From Xanthocytophaga flava (GTDB taxonomy: Bacteria; Bacteroidota; Bacteroidia; Cytophagales; 172606-1): 64,000 bases of DNA. Below are positions 1 to 8,930 of the stretch, one piece after another. The notes under the pieces were generated by a model. The model made no database searches. It had not been told where the DNA came from and saw nothing but the letters and a program-made list of their open reading frames with translations. The stretch is taken from the NCBI RefSeq assembly GCF_030068545.1, contig NZ_JASJOR010000016.1, positions 124,001-188,000 of the forward strand. Reading direction: 5' to 3'. Position 1 is the first letter of the stretch; every line of letters starts with the position of its first letter. The position numbers were made by a program, and so were the translations under genes.

Positions 1-756
1 AGCTGTCATATCCTCAGAAGACAACTCAAAGTCAAATACATTGAAATTCTCAATTATCCTTTCTCTGGTTGCTGATTTGGGAATAGCCACCACTTCTCTT
101 TGAATTAACCATCGTAGCACCACTTGGGCAATGCTCTTGTTATACTTGCTTGAAAGTGCTTTTAAAAGTTCATTCCTAAAAAGATTGTTTTTACCCTGAG
201 CAAAGGGAGCCCATGACTCCAACTGGACGCCTTGAGATTTCAACGCTTTCTGCATCTCTGTTTTTTGGGAAAATGGATGCGTCTCCACTTGATTGACTGC
301 GGGTATCACACTATGCTGTGTAAGCAAACTCTGAATCTGATTCATAGTAAAATTACTTACCCCTATAGCCCTTACTTTCCCTTCTTTGTACAATTCCTCC
401 ATGGCTGTCCAGGAGGAATGTATGTCTCCCTGTGGGAGGTGAATCAAGTACAGATCAATATAGTCAAGACCCAAATTTTTTAGCGAGGTTTCAAAGGCGC
501 GCTTTGCTTTCTCATATCCGGTATCCGCTGGCAAAAATTTTGTGGTCACGAAGATTTCTTCTCGTTTAACACTACTTTTTTTAATCGCTTTGCCCACGGA
601 TTCCTCATTACCGTATGCCGCAGCGGTGTCGATCAGTCTGTAGCCACTATGTAATGCATGTAGCACAGACTGCTCACACTGTGAACCCTCCCGAAGCAAG
701 TATGTTCCAAAACCAAGCAGGGGCATTTTTACACCGTTATTTAATGTTATGTTCAT
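1..756 (-). CDS. Aldo/keto reductase, C-terminus cut by window edge
   Basis: NADPH-dependent reductase of carbonyl compounds, of the 2,5-diketogluconate reductase type. The 252 visible codons begin MNITLNNGVKMPLLGFGTYL. They show the family's catalytic tetrad: Asp and Tyr in DTAAAYGNEE, Lys in VTTKF and His in LIHLPQG, followed by GVSNFT. The frame is open to base 1, so only the last few tens of residues are missing. The gene lies 72 bp downstream of a second aldo/keto reductase on the same strand, and the two probably form one transcript. They belong to different subfamilies, so this is not a recent tandem duplication. The family call is firm; the substrate cannot be told from sequence. Confidence 0.9.
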   Translation of the reverse strand, partial: MNITLNNGVKMPLLGFGTYLLREGSQCEQSVLHALHSGYRLIDTAAAYGNEESVGKAIKKSSVKREEIFVTTKFLPADTGYEKAKRAFETSLKNLGLDYIDLYLIHLPQGDIHSSWTAMEELYKEGKVRAIGVSNFTMNQIQSLLTQHSVIPAVNQVETHPFSQKTEMQKALKSQGVQLESWAPFAQGKNNLFRNELLKALSSKYNKSIAQVVLRWLIQREVVAIPKSATRERIIENFNVFDFELSSEDMTA

Positions 757-828
757 TAGGGTATATTTGTATGCTGGTTTTCTATATGTTTTTACATAGA
801 AAGACATATCACCTGGAGTATGCCTTGC

Positions 829-1812
829 TTACTTGCCTTGCAGGCCTGCCAGGATTGCCGGATAGCGTTCTCCCTGAAGGCTAATGCTGTCCAAAGCCTT
901 AGCGATAGTAGCTAAGTCATCAGCAGGTAAGGTGATATTTACACCACCTATATTCTCTTCTAAGCGAGTCATTTTTGTGGTTCCTGGAATTGGTACAATC
1001 CAGGGCTTTTGCGCCAGCAGCCATGCCAGGGCAATCTGTGCTGGTGTTGCGTTATGCTCTGCCGCAATCTTTGTCACCAGGTCAACAATGGTTTGATTCG
1101 CTTCACGGTTTTCTTTGCTAAAGCGGGGCATGACATTTCTCCAGTCGGTCTTGTCAAATTCGGTGTTTGCATTCATCTTGCCCGTTAAAAATCCTTTGCC
1201 TAACGGACTAAACGGAACGAAGCCAATGCCCAGTTCTTCCAGGAGTGGAATGATCTCTTTTTCAGGTTCACGCCAGAACATGGAATACTCGCTTTGCAGG
1301 GCTGCCACAGGTTGCACGGCATGTGCTCTGCGGATACTTTGCACGCCAGCTTCACTCATACCAAAGTATTTTACTTTGCCTTCGGCAATCAGATCTTTTA
1401 CAGTTCCGGCAACGTCTTCAACAGGCACATTCGTGTCTACACGGTGTTGATAAAACAGGTCGATATAATCGGTTTGCAGATACCGGAGCGAGTTTTCGGC
1501 CACCTGTCTGATGCGTTCCGGGCGACTATCCAACCCATCTGTATTCCTGCCATTTACAAATCCAAACTTGGTAGCAATGACTACTTTATCACGTACAGGA
1601 TGCAATGCTTTTCCTACCAGCTGTTCATTGGCGCCTTGTCCATACGCTTCTGCGGTATCAAAAAACGTAATGCCCCATTCATAGGCTTTTTGAATGAGGG
1701 CAATGGCCTCACTTTCATTGGTTGCCGGACCATACCCGTGGCTTAATCCCATGCATCCGAAACCAAGTTCGGACACTGTTAATCCTGAACTTCCTAAGTG
1801 TCGTGTTTTCAT
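829..1812 (-). CDS. Aldo/keto reductase (IolS/YakC-like)
   Basis: A 327-residue oxidoreductase of the aldo/keto reductase superfamily, full length for the group. The start at 1812 gives MKTRHLGSSGLTVSELGFG, the typical N-terminus. The frame extends 29 codons upstream but that part is not protein-like. Visible motifs are FFDTAEAYGQGANEQLVGKAL (Asp and Tyr of the tetrad, here spread over about residues 48-68), IATKFG (Lys), YQHRVD (His) and the C-terminal NADPH-binding segment around PIPGTTK. It is first in a probable two-gene operon with the aldo/keto reductase below it. An AraC-family regulator is transcribed divergently 334 bp away and is the likely local controller. Cytoplasmic; the physiological substrate is unknown. 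Confidence 0.9.
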   Translation of the reverse strand: MKTRHLGSSGLTVSELGFGCMGLSHGYGPATNESEAIALIQKAYEWGITFFDTAEAYGQGANEQLVGKALHPVRDKVVIATKFGFVNGRNTDGLDSRPERIRQVAENSLRYLQTDYIDLFYQHRVDTNVPVEDVAGTVKDLIAEGKVKYFGMSEAGVQSIRRAHAVQPVAALQSEYSMFWREPEKEIIPLLEELGIGFVPFSPLGKGFLTGKMNANTEFDKTDWRNVMPRFSKENREANQTIVDLVTKIAAEHNATPAQIALAWLLAQKPWIVPIPGTTKMTRLEENIGGVNITLPADDLATIAKALDSISLQGERYPAILAGLQGK

Positions 1813-1930
1813 TTTGTCTGTTTTTTGTGTGTTTACTGCTGCAAAATTGCGGAAGAAGGACAATCCGGTTGGTATACAGATTACAGGTTTTGCTACCACT
1901 ATTACGGATTGGGAAGGCTGCTAATAAAAG

Positions 1931-2127
1931 GGATTACCGGAATGTGTACTTTTACTATTGGGATCACTCTCTTATTGTCCTCCTAAAAGTAGGTTCTTTC
2001 AGGAGGACAGGAAGGATATTTTCTTCCCAGGTTGTGTGTTATCACCAACCTGAACGGCGGGAAATAGCTCGTTGGTGATAACACCAATGAGGGGAATAAA
2101 GAGGATTTACCCGAATGTTTACTTTTG
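1931..2127. promoter_or_regulatory. Duplicated promoter segment between AKR and araC-like genes
   Basis: The divergent gap holds two near-identical segments in the same orientation, 1931-1955 and 2103-2127. Both follow the pattern GGAT(T)TACC-GAATGT-TACTTTT. The second ends in TACTTTTG at 2120-2127, which matches the Bacteroidota -7 consensus TAnnTTTG and lies 20 bases before the regulator's ATG. A hairpin (TGTCCTCCT 1976-1984 with AGGAGGACA 2001-2009) and a 73-bp repeat lie between them. The duplication could be a pair of operators or a promoter copied when the repeats inserted. No good -33 TTTG is seen. Confidence 0.35.
2024..2096. repeat. 73-bp palindromic repeat, copy A
   Basis: First of three dispersed copies (the others at 9473-9547 and 32774-32847). 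Perfect 14-bp arms GTGTTATCACCAAC (2036-2049) and its complement (2071-2084) enclose a loop containing CTGAACGG. The outer ends are TTCCC and GGGAA. A competing hairpin, CAGGTTG (2029-2035) with CAACCTG, is also possible, so the element could switch between two folds. It sits directly upstream of the AraC-type gene. There is no coding capacity, so it is a REP or MITE-like element. Confidence 0.75.
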
Positions 2128-2146
2128 TAGCGATAAAGAATACGGT

Positions 2147-3043
2147 ATGGAAGAGATTGTAAAAATTGACAGCATCGCCCAATACAATGCCATGCGGGGC
2201 GTACCTACCAAACATCCGCTGGTTACAGCGATTGACCAGTCGAAAGCGAAACCGCTGCCCGCCAGGTCATTCAACTTTGGTTTGTATGCGGTGGGGTTAA
2301 AAGAATTAAACCAAGGCCAGTTACGTTATGGAAGAAAGCACTATGACTACCAGGAAGGAAGTTTGATATTTATAGCACCCGGACAGGTGGTAGGTGTGGA
2401 ACCCAGCGTTGACCTATTTGCCCCGAAAGGCTGGGTATTGCTCTTTCATCCTGACCTGATCAACGGCACTTCACTGGGCAAACACATTCAGGAGTATTCT
2501 TTCTTTTCGTATGATGTACATGAGGCACTTCACCTGTCAGATAAAGAGAAAGGTATTGTGATAGACTGCTTCTCAAAAATTGAGTATGAGCTGGATCAAA
2601 ATATAGACAAGCACAGCAAAAGACTGATTGCCTCCAACATCGAGTTGCTGCTCAATTACTGCATCCGTTTTTACGACCGCCAATTTATTACGCGTGACAC
2701 GGCAAACAAAGGGATTCTGGAACGGTTTGAATACATATTAAAAGGTTATTTTTCATCCGATAAACCACAGAACGAAGGCTTGCCTTCTGTAGCGTATTGC
2801 GCCGAAGCCTTGCATTTATCGCCTAACTATTTTGGTGATCTGGTTAAGAAAGAAACCGGCAGATCTGCTCAGGAATACATTCAATCAAAAGTAATAGAGA
2901 TGGCCAAAGAAAGAGTGTTTGACTTGAATAAATCGGTGAGTGAAATTGCCTACGAATTGGGCTTTAAATACCCGCAGCATTTCATCCGTTTATTCAAACA
3001 AAAAACAGGGGTTACGCCAAATGCTTACCGGATGATGAATTGA
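2147..3043 (+). CDS. AraC-family transcriptional regulator
   Basis: A 298-residue DNA-binding regulator. The N-terminal half (about residues 1-170) is a cupin-like sensing domain with FIAPGQVVGVEP. The C-terminal 100 residues are the double helix-turn-helix of the AraC/XylS family: YCAEALHLSPNYFGDLVKK is the first HTH and VSEIAYELGFKYPQHFIRLF the second, ending FKQKTGVTPNAYR. The start at 2147 (MEEIVKIDS) is preferred over the upstream codon at 2072, which lies inside the palindromic repeat. AraC regulators beside aldo/keto reductases in Bacteroidota usually control them, and the divergent layout fits this. The inducer is unknown. Confidence 0.92.
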   Translation: MEEIVKIDSIAQYNAMRGVPTKHPLVTAIDQSKAKPLPARSFNFGLYAVGLKELNQGQLRYGRKHYDYQEGSLIFIAPGQVVGVEPSVDLFAPKGWVLLFHPDLINGTSLGKHIQEYSFFSYDVHEALHLSDKEKGIVIDCFSKIEYELDQNIDKHSKRLIASNIELLLNYCIRFYDRQFITRDTANKGILERFEYILKGYFSSDKPQNEGLPSVAYCAEALHLSPNYFGDLVKKETGRSAQEYIQSKVIEMAKERVFDLNKSVSEIAYELGFKYPQHFIRLFKQKTGVTPNAYRMMN

Positions 3044-3186
3044 ATGAACTACGGATTATAAATCTCAATTTTCAACTTTATTTCATTCATATCTAGTTAT
3101 TGAAATGTTTTAGATGAGTCATTATAGTATGCTTCAACATAATACCTAAAGTTGTGTACTATATTTTTACAAAAACTCAACAAGCA

Positions 3187-3237
3187 GCAACTGGCTATGA
3201 AAGTGACTATAAGTCAATCACTCTCATAGCCAGTTGC
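3187..3237. terminator. Long hairpin between convergent genes
   Basis: Perfect 14-bp arms GCAACTGGCTATGA (3187-3200) and its complement (3224-3237) with further inner pairing AGTGACT/AGTCA. It lies in the 278-bp gap between the AraC-type gene (plus) and the monooxygenase (minus), so it could terminate both. Neither side has a clear T-run, so a REP-like role is equally possible. Nothing else is recognisable in this gap. Confidence 0.5.
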
Positions 3238-3321
3238 TATGGGCTGCAACATTTTCTAGAAATACTGTATCATAGAGATGGCTATAAGGCAGATGATGAT
3301 ATGGAGTTAAACGATCTATGG

Positions 3322-4434
3322 CTATTGATCGGGGTTACTCAAGGCTTTGTAAGAGGCCTGTAGTTCTTCTTCTGTTTCTGGTAATTGAACTTTTAATCCA
3401 TAGGTTACGCGGGCTTGAATGCTTTCCACAAAAGGTTTAAACTGTTCGTGATAGTTTGCAAAAGCCGTTTGGTAATCTTCATTGGCGTGAAGTTCTTTCG
3501 CCAACAGGGTAGCACCTTGTATTGCCAAGCTGGTACCCATACCTGTGAAAAAGCTTGGCGCGTATGCCGCATCCCCTATCAGGCCTACGCGTCCAGTTGT
3601 CCAGGTGGACATATGAATCTGACAAGCTTCATCAAAATACAGGTCATCGGCATGAAGCATTGCATCCAGAATTTCCGGAAGTTTCCAATGGGTGTTGCCC
3701 GCAAAATATTCTCTTAGAATTTCCTTCGGTTGTTCGGGATTCCGGTAGTTCCAGTTTAGTTTAGGCGCCCGAAATAACAGGATAGCGTTCGCTCCGTTTT
3801 TAAATTGATAAATGACAGCCTGTTTGCCCAGCTCACGATACACAATACCTGTAGATTTGGGTCTGCCTGTTTGTATCTGGCCTGCTACAGCAAAGGCAAA
3901 ATAGACCCCTAGAAACTTTTTGAATGTGTCTTCAGGACCGAACGCAAGTCTTCTGACAGTAGAATGGGTCCCATCCGCTCCAAACACAAAATCATACATT
4001 TTTCGTCCTCCTTTTTGGAAAGACACTTCCACTTCATTTTCGTGCTGGATCAATGCAGTGATGCTATTGCCAAAAAGGATCTCTACTTCCTCTTTTGGAA
4101 TGGTTTCGTATATAATTTTTACCAGATCGCCCCGGTGAATTTCAATATCCCCCAAATACTCCTCCAAGGTATTGATGGCAAACGTAGCTAGTGTTTGATC
4201 GTCGGCATTGACGACCTCATCTGTGTGAACAAACTCATGGGCTTTGATTTGGTCATATATGCCCATTTCCCTGACTATATCCAGGGCTTCTCCACGCACA
4301 TCGATAGGGGAGCCGCCTGTTCTCAGATCGGTGCCGAGTTCCACTACTGTCACCTGATAGCCAAATTTATGTAACCAATAGGCCAACGTTAATCCGGCAA
4401 AACTTGCCCCAACTATTAACACTCGTTTTTTCAT
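3322..4434 (-). CDS. FAD-dependent monooxygenase (PHBH/TetX-like)
   Basis: A 370-residue class A flavin monooxygenase, expected to hydroxylate a small aromatic or related compound with NAD(P)H and O2. The start at 4434 places the FAD dinucleotide-binding strand at once (MKKRVLIVGASFAGLTLAYW); 15 in-frame codons upstream are not protein-like. The DG motif is GADGTHSTVRR and the second FAD motif is VGLIGDAAYAPSFFTGMG. Length and motif order fit the family, which includes TetX, but the sequence does not establish tetracycline inactivation. A divergent AraC-family gene starts 103 bp away and probably regulates it. A possible -7 box on the minus strand, TAGTTTTG, is at 4484-4477. Confidence 0.88.
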   Translation of the reverse strand: MKKRVLIVGASFAGLTLAYWLHKFGYQVTVVELGTDLRTGGSPIDVRGEALDIVREMGIYDQIKAHEFVHTDEVVNADDQTLATFAINTLEEYLGDIEIHRGDLVKIIYETIPKEEVEILFGNSITALIQHENEVEVSFQKGGRKMYDFVFGADGTHSTVRRLAFGPEDTFKKFLGVYFAFAVAGQIQTGRPKSTGIVYRELGKQAVIYQFKNGANAILLFRAPKLNWNYRNPEQPKEILREYFAGNTHWKLPEILDAMLHADDLYFDEACQIHMSTWTTGRVGLIGDAAYAPSFFTGMGTSLAIQGATLLAKELHANEDYQTAFANYHEQFKPFVESIQARVTYGLKVQLPETEEELQASYKALSNPDQ

Positions 4435-4537
4435 CGCTTTCAAGGGTATTTTTATAGTTCGATAGTATTTACAATGCAAAACTAATGGTAGCTTTGGGAG
4501 TAAAATATTCGATTTACTACTAATTTTAGTCGGAAAA

Positions 4538-5527
4538 ATGAATACTAAAGATAGTCTGCTTGCTGACAGTGAAATTCTTCAATTCACTGACAAAGTAGGA
4601 TTAAGATTAGATAAGGAATTTGAACATCTACAGGTCAACTTTTTTAAAGGCTTTGTTTTTCTGCCTGATATGGCCATTCACTTTGGGTCCTTTTATGCAA
4701 CCAATGATTTCACCCGCATAACTGCCACGTCTGCCATAAGTGATGGGATTGGCTTTATATTTCATAATATTTTTGAGGTTGATGGGATTGCTGAGGCCGA
4801 TAAAAGCAATCGAATTGCAACTCCACCCTATGTGCGTATATTTCCGTATAGCATTAGTCAAAAAATATCTTTTGCAAAAGATACCTGGGTAACACATGTT
4901 TCCATCAGCATTAGTGCCGGGTATTTGAAAAATTTCCTGAAAGAAGAGTCTGACCATTTCCAGTTTCTATTTGACAATACCCATAGCTTTTGGATAGAGG
5001 AACTGATGACCGATGACATTGTACGCACAGTAAATGAGATTGTGAAGAAGGAAGAGCCCGATAGTATGAAAAGTTTTTATTACAAGATCAAGGCAATGGA
5101 GTTGCTTTTCTATCTGTTTGAGAGCTTGCGAAAGCGTCAGACCGCTGGTAGTGTAAAACTGAGTCACAAGGAAATTGACGCTGTGTATCGGGTGCGGGAC
5201 AAGATTGTGTCGTCATTGAGCCAATCCAGCAGTATAGAGGAATTAAAGCAAATTGCGGGTATGAACGAATTGAAGCTCCGCAGGATTTTCACACAGGTAT
5301 TTGGGATGGGCATTTATGACTACTATCAGCATTTGCGTATGAAAGAAGCCGCCCGACTTTTGCGTGAGGAAAATGTATCTGTATCGGAAGCAGGCTTTCA
5401 AATGGGTTTTGAGAACCTGGGTCACTTTACGAAAGTATTTGAAAAGCATATAGGCATGAAGCCCAAAAAATACGTTCAATCTTTCAAGGGTACAAATACC
5501 AAACTGATAGTAAGAAATGAGGGATGA
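4538..5527 (+). CDS. AraC-family transcriptional regulator
   Basis: A 329-residue regulator with an AraC ligand-binding-like N-terminal region and a C-terminal double HTH. The first HTH is SSIEELKQIAGMNELKLRRI, the second is VSVSEAGFQMGFENLGHFTK, and it ends FEKHIGMKPKKY. It is only distantly similar to the AraC protein at 2147-3043, so the two modules are not copies of one another. It is transcribed divergently from the flavin monooxygenase and is the most likely regulator of that gene. The short shared gap (103 bp) must hold both promoters. Confidence 0.92.
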   Translation: MNTKDSLLADSEILQFTDKVGLRLDKEFEHLQVNFFKGFVFLPDMAIHFGSFYATNDFTRITATSAISDGIGFIFHNIFEVDGIAEADKSNRIATPPYVRIFPYSISQKISFAKDTWVTHVSISISAGYLKNFLKEESDHFQFLFDNTHSFWIEELMTDDIVRTVNEIVKKEEPDSMKSFYYKIKAMELLFYLFESLRKRQTAGSVKLSHKEIDAVYRVRDKIVSSLSQSSSIEELKQIAGMNELKLRRIFTQVFGMGIYDYYQHLRMKEAARLLREENVSVSEAGFQMGFENLGHFTKVFEKHIGMKPKKYVQSFKGTNTKLIVRNEG

Positions 5528-5688
5528 CTCTGTTGATACTACTGACAGATTGGATCAGGTGCTTGTTTAAAGAGTAAGACATGCTATTATGGTGTAGGCA
5601 TTAGACGTTATACCCCTCAATTACCGCTGGTGCCCACACATAGCTGATTACTTCTTCTTCACCTAATGATGTGCGACCATACACTGAT

Positions 5689-6645
5689 TTATTCACTTGG
5701 AAGCCTGATTAAATTTTCTTTCGCCCATTCATTGTTGGGATCAATGCTTAATATTTGATTATAAATCAGTTGGGCTTCTGTGTACTTTTGTTTGGTGTGA
5801 AGTTCAATAGCTTTTTTTTCCAATCGGTAAACTTCAAGTTGTTTTAAATTCCCGTTAGCAAATTCATTGTCCGGGTCTCGTTTGAGAATTTTCTTATAAG
5901 CTTCTATGGCTGCATCCACTTGTTGTGCTTTGTGTAGTTCATATGCCTGGTAGGATAGATAGGAAGTTGAAAAAGGGCTATAGAAAATCAAAAAGGTCAA
6001 CCCTGATATATACATCAACCCCGTTGCCCACTGCAAATACTTGTCAAACTTTGCTGTATAAGCAACTAAAACTCCCCAAAGTAAGCCACCGATATGAGCA
6101 GCGTTACCTATTTTCCAAGTGCCGGCCTTTGTCAGGATTACACCTACCACAAGCCAAACTAAAAAGAGATTGACAGTATTTTTAGTCAGGTAGTTTTTGT
6201 ACTCTTCTGTTGTTTTACTTTTTACAAATAAAAAACCAAATAACGCATACCCGATACCAGAAAGACCAATACCTGTTGTGTCAGCAAAGGCAAGCTGTGC
6301 TAACGAACTTACCAGTGCAGAGGATAAAATGAAAAGGATACAAAATGCTTTGTTAGTTTCAAATTCAATCTTTTTTCCAAGTATCCATAGCCAATACAAA
6401 TTGAAAGCGATGTGCCATATTTCAACATGTAAAAAATTAGAAGTAATTAGTCCCCAATAGTCACCACCAAAAATGTCGGTCATTGAAGGTGCTCCCCATT
6501 TTCTGTAAGCTTCCCAAGTATCACGGTTATCTTGTAAGTTGATACCGATGAACAACACTATACTTACCAAGCCGCAAATTACTGTTATAATGGGAATATA
6601 CTTTTTGAAGGTTATATCGGTAGGTGGGTTACTAATTTCTTCCAT
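5689..6645 (-). CDS. Rhomboid intramembrane serine protease with C-terminal TPR
   Basis: A 318-residue polytopic membrane protein. The rhomboid core spans about residues 15-205. It contains HVEIWHIAFNLYWLW (the HxxxxHxxxN segment), the catalytic serine in GLSGIGYALFGF and the catalytic histidine in GNAAHIGGLLWG, with about six membrane helices. After a last helix (YISGLTFLIFYSPF) come two tetratricopeptide-like repeats: YELHKAQQVDAAIEAYKKIL and ELHTKQKYTEAQLIYNQILS. The TPR tail should face the cytoplasm and may present substrates or partners. It stands alone on its strand, and no substrate is apparent nearby. Confidence 0.9.
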   Translation of the reverse strand: MEEISNPPTDITFKKYIPIITVICGLVSIVLFIGINLQDNRDTWEAYRKWGAPSMTDIFGGDYWGLITSNFLHVEIWHIAFNLYWLWILGKKIEFETNKAFCILFILSSALVSSLAQLAFADTTGIGLSGIGYALFGFLFVKSKTTEEYKNYLTKNTVNLFLVWLVVGVILTKAGTWKIGNAAHIGGLLWGVLVAYTAKFDKYLQWATGLMYISGLTFLIFYSPFSTSYLSYQAYELHKAQQVDAAIEAYKKILKRDPDNEFANGNLKQLEVYRLEKKAIELHTKQKYTEAQLIYNQILSIDPNNEWAKENLIRLPSE

Positions 6646-6759
6646 AAGAGGGTGGTTCTGAAATTTCAGACAACGTTTTGTGGTTTTAGATTTGGGTAGA
6701 TGTCATAACAAAAAGACTGTCAGCCCAGCTTTTGCAAAGGGGAATAATTATAGTTAGAT

Positions 6760-7317
6760 CTAATCTCCACTACTAAAACTATATACATCGCCTCCGTTTT
6801 TTGAACATGGAATATAGAAAGTTTTTGGTAAGCCCTTACGAAGATCTATTGATCCTGTTTTTCTTAAATTACATTCTTCTGAATTTTCCAAATAACACAG
6901 CTTGTTATCCTGCAACGTGTCAGGTAAACTTTCTGGCATCCCAACATAGTACTTACCAACAAATCTATTTTTCATATCATAGATTTTAATGTTGCTGGTA
7001 CCATGACACATGTCACTACCTGTGCTGAAAACAAAAAAGGAAGTCAAAATTTTATATTGCCTTCCGTTGTCCATATGAACTACTCCTAAATAGTTGATTT
7101 TAGTTTTGTTGCAGTCTTTTTTGTGGGTCAAATCATATATGTATTCTCTTACAATGCCTTTTTTCAAAGCTTGTTGCTCTAATTTTTGAAGCTTTATGTA
7201 TTCTGATAATGAGTCATCATTAGGAGCTAAAGAGCATAAAACCAGCAAGGAAATAGCCAGTACCAATAGTATTACTGGTGTTAACAACAGATGTATTCCT
7301 GCATTAGTATTTGTCAT
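6760..7317 (-). CDS. Hypothetical single-pass membrane protein
   Basis: 185 residues of unknown function. There is one hydrophobic helix near the N-terminus (PVILLVLAISLLVLCSLAP, about residues 13-31). The remaining soluble part carries five cysteines (for example KKDCNKT, DMCHG, KLCYLE, EECN and IPCSK), suggesting an exported domain with disulfides. Its start overlaps the stop of the upstream lipoprotein gene by 14 bp, so the two are probably translationally coupled and work together. No family is recognised. Confidence 0.7.
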   Translation of the reverse strand: MTNTNAGIHLLLTPVILLVLAISLLVLCSLAPNDDSLSEYIKLQKLEQQALKKGIVREYIYDLTHKKDCNKTKINYLGVVHMDNGRQYKILTSFFVFSTGSDMCHGTSNIKIYDMKNRFVGKYYVGMPESLPDTLQDNKLCYLENSEECNLRKTGSIDLRKGLPKTFYIPCSKNGGDVYSFSSGD

Positions 7318-7978
7318 CTTTTTTAATTTTTAGATCTGTCAGTCCAATAAGAAAGTTGCAACATGTGTAGTATTTACTATCCTTGTTTGGTGTCCACCTG
7401 TCAACAACATGGTATTGTGTTGTCGTTTTGCCTTCTAAGACCCATTGTGAGCCATCTGATCCTAAAAGTTCTGTTTCATTGGTTTTCATATTCCAAAAGT
7501 CAATCTGATGCATATGCGTTTGAAACATTTCCCAAGTTGCCTTATTGATAGTCTTTTGTTTAGAAATTGTCAGTTTTCCCGGTCGATAACCTCCTGCACC
7601 ATCACACAATTTCCAATAAAGCCTATAGGTGTCCCCATTTTTTTCTATTCTGATTGCAACAGGATTATGAAATGACCTTAACCAGGTAAATCTATACATT
7701 TCCTTCTGTGATTTGTTTGCGTAAATAACAGGCTCTCGCATCGCAAACAAATGTTTTGAATACCATGAGTCTGTAAGTGTATCATGTCCAACATACAGTG
7801 AAGTATCTCTGAAAATTTCCAGTGGAAAATAAAATTGAGTGCTATCTGTTGGTATAAACGCAGTATCTATTGGTAAGGAATATGTTGACGTATTAGTAGC
7901 GTTCTGACTACTCTGTCCTTGACATGATGTCAAAACCGTTAGAAATGAAAAAATAAGTACGAATAGTTGTTTGGTCAT
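7304..7978 (-). CDS. Hypothetical lipoprotein
   Basis: 224 residues. The start at 7978 (MTKQLFVLIFSFLTVLTSCQG) gives a clean type II signal peptide with lipobox LTSC, so the mature protein is a lipid-anchored envelope protein. Six further codons upstream are open, but they weaken the signal. The mature part is rich in aromatic residues (WYSKHLFAMREP, FTWLRSFHNP) with no known motif. It overlaps the next gene by 14 bp. It may begin a two-gene unit with a promoter in the AT-rich 7979-8277 gap, which otherwise shows only two short hairpins (8221-8234, 8236-8253). Confidence 0.7.
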   Translation of the reverse strand: MTKQLFVLIFSFLTVLTSCQGQSSQNATNTSTYSLPIDTAFIPTDSTQFYFPLEIFRDTSLYVGHDTLTDSWYSKHLFAMREPVIYANKSQKEMYRFTWLRSFHNPVAIRIEKNGDTYRLYWKLCDGAGGYRPGKLTISKQKTINKATWEMFQTHMHQIDFWNMKTNETELLGSDGSQWVLEGKTTTQYHVVDRWTPNKDSKYYTCCNFLIGLTDLKIKKDDKY

Positions 7979-8277
7979 TATGGGTCTGTTTTGCAAATTT
8001 CATTTAGGCAGATTGCTAATTTACTAACAAAACTACTTATAATTATCTCACGTACAATAAAGCCTTACCCCTTATGTAGTCAAGATACTTAATATATGGC
8101 GCGACGATTTATTATCGCATGAACAAATATAGTATGTCCCGGAATGAGTAGCGGCTTGAATTAGAATAGTACAAAGAAAGACGGATCGCTTTCAATGTCA
8201 AACTGATTATCTTCGGCAACCTGACAAAAGTCAGACGCTAGTGTTTTTTAGCGATACAAAAACCATTTAAATAACCA

Positions 8278-8727
8278 ATGGCTACAAGTTACACAGAGTA
8301 TAAAGAAAAAGGATTTTGGAGTAATGATACGTTTTTTGAACTATCTGTTGACTATATGATTAAGACTTTTCAAGCAAAGTCATCTGAGACACAATGGCTA
8401 AAAAACTATATTGATCAATGGTTGTTTCATATAGCAAAAGGAAATTTCCCTAGGTTTATTACTATGGGATTTGATAAGTATCTGATCGACGAAAACAGAG
8501 TCGATTCTTTTATCGATTTAATTCGGGAGACAAAAAGTTATTTACTTACAAAAGGAGACTGGTTAAGCCACCAGGAATTGAATTTGTTTATTGTACATGA
8601 TAAGTTACAAAGTAGATGGAGCACGGATTTACCTACAGATACAATTAGTAAAACATTAGATAAACTAGAGCTATTACTTTTGGGAGAATGGCCTTCTCAG
8701 GATGAAGTAGCTATCTGGAAAGCATAA
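8278..8727 (+). CDS. Hypothetical cytoplasmic protein
   Basis: 149 residues, no signal peptide or membrane helix, mixed charged and aromatic, apparently mostly helical (for example SFIDLIRETKSYLL, ISKTLDKLELLLLGEW). No family recognised. It is preceded by two small hairpins and followed two bases later by a possible 28-codon ORF. Small isolated helical proteins of this kind in Bacteroidota are often immunity-type or orphan genes, but nothing here proves that role. Confidence 0.6.
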   Translation: MATSYTEYKEKGFWSNDTFFELSVDYMIKTFQAKSSETQWLKNYIDQWLFHIAKGNFPRFITMGFDKYLIDENRVDSFIDLIRETKSYLLTKGDWLSHQELNLFIVHDKLQSRWSTDLPTDTISKTLDKLELLLLGEWPSQDEVAIWKA

Positions 8728-8729
8728 CT

Positions 8730-8816
8730 ATGAAAAGAATACGAATGAAAAACATACTATATACTGGTGTATTGGCTGTCTTGTCGTTAATATATGTATG
8801 CTGTTATACTTATTAA
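8730..8816 (+). CDS. Possible 28-residue membrane peptide
   Basis: A short reading frame starting two bases after the preceding stop. It encodes a basic N-terminus (MKRIRMK) and then a hydrophobic run, ILYTGVLAVLSLIYVCC. It looks like a short signal anchor or a small lipoprotein, and its position suggests co-transcription with the 149-residue gene. Such short frames also arise by chance, so support is weak. Confidence 0.25.
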   Translation: MKRIRMKNILYTGVLAVLSLIYVCCYTY

Positions 8817-8849
8817 GTTTTATTGTTTTGGAATCTTCTCCGGAGAAAA

Positions 8850-8881
8850 GACTGAATGAATAGATGTATACTCATTCAGTC
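8850..8881. terminator. Hairpin terminator
   Basis: Arms GACTGAATGA (8850-8859) and TCATTCAGTC (8872-8881) form a perfect 10-bp stem. It lies between the 8278-8727 gene (plus) and the end of the amidase pseudogene (minus) and can serve either. There is no strong T-run. Confidence 0.45.
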
Positions 8882-8930
8882 TCATAATAAGATTAGGACT
8901 AAACCTCTAGTAATGATACGTATTATAATG

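Noticed and set aside
3154..3363. 69-codon plus-strand frame across the 3187-3237 hairpin
   Set aside because: Its sequence is dictated by the inverted repeat and it runs into the monooxygenase gene on the other strand.
3322..4434. Tetracycline resistance (tetX) call
   Set aside because: The fold family fits, but nothing in the sequence separates TetX from other class A monooxygenases, and the divergent AraC context suggests metabolism.
5601..5696. 31-codon minus-strand frame starting GTG (VNKSVYGRTSLGEEEVISYV...)
   Set aside because: It reads like protein but is very short, starts with GTG, overlaps the rhomboid stop and matches no family I know. At most it is a gene remnant.
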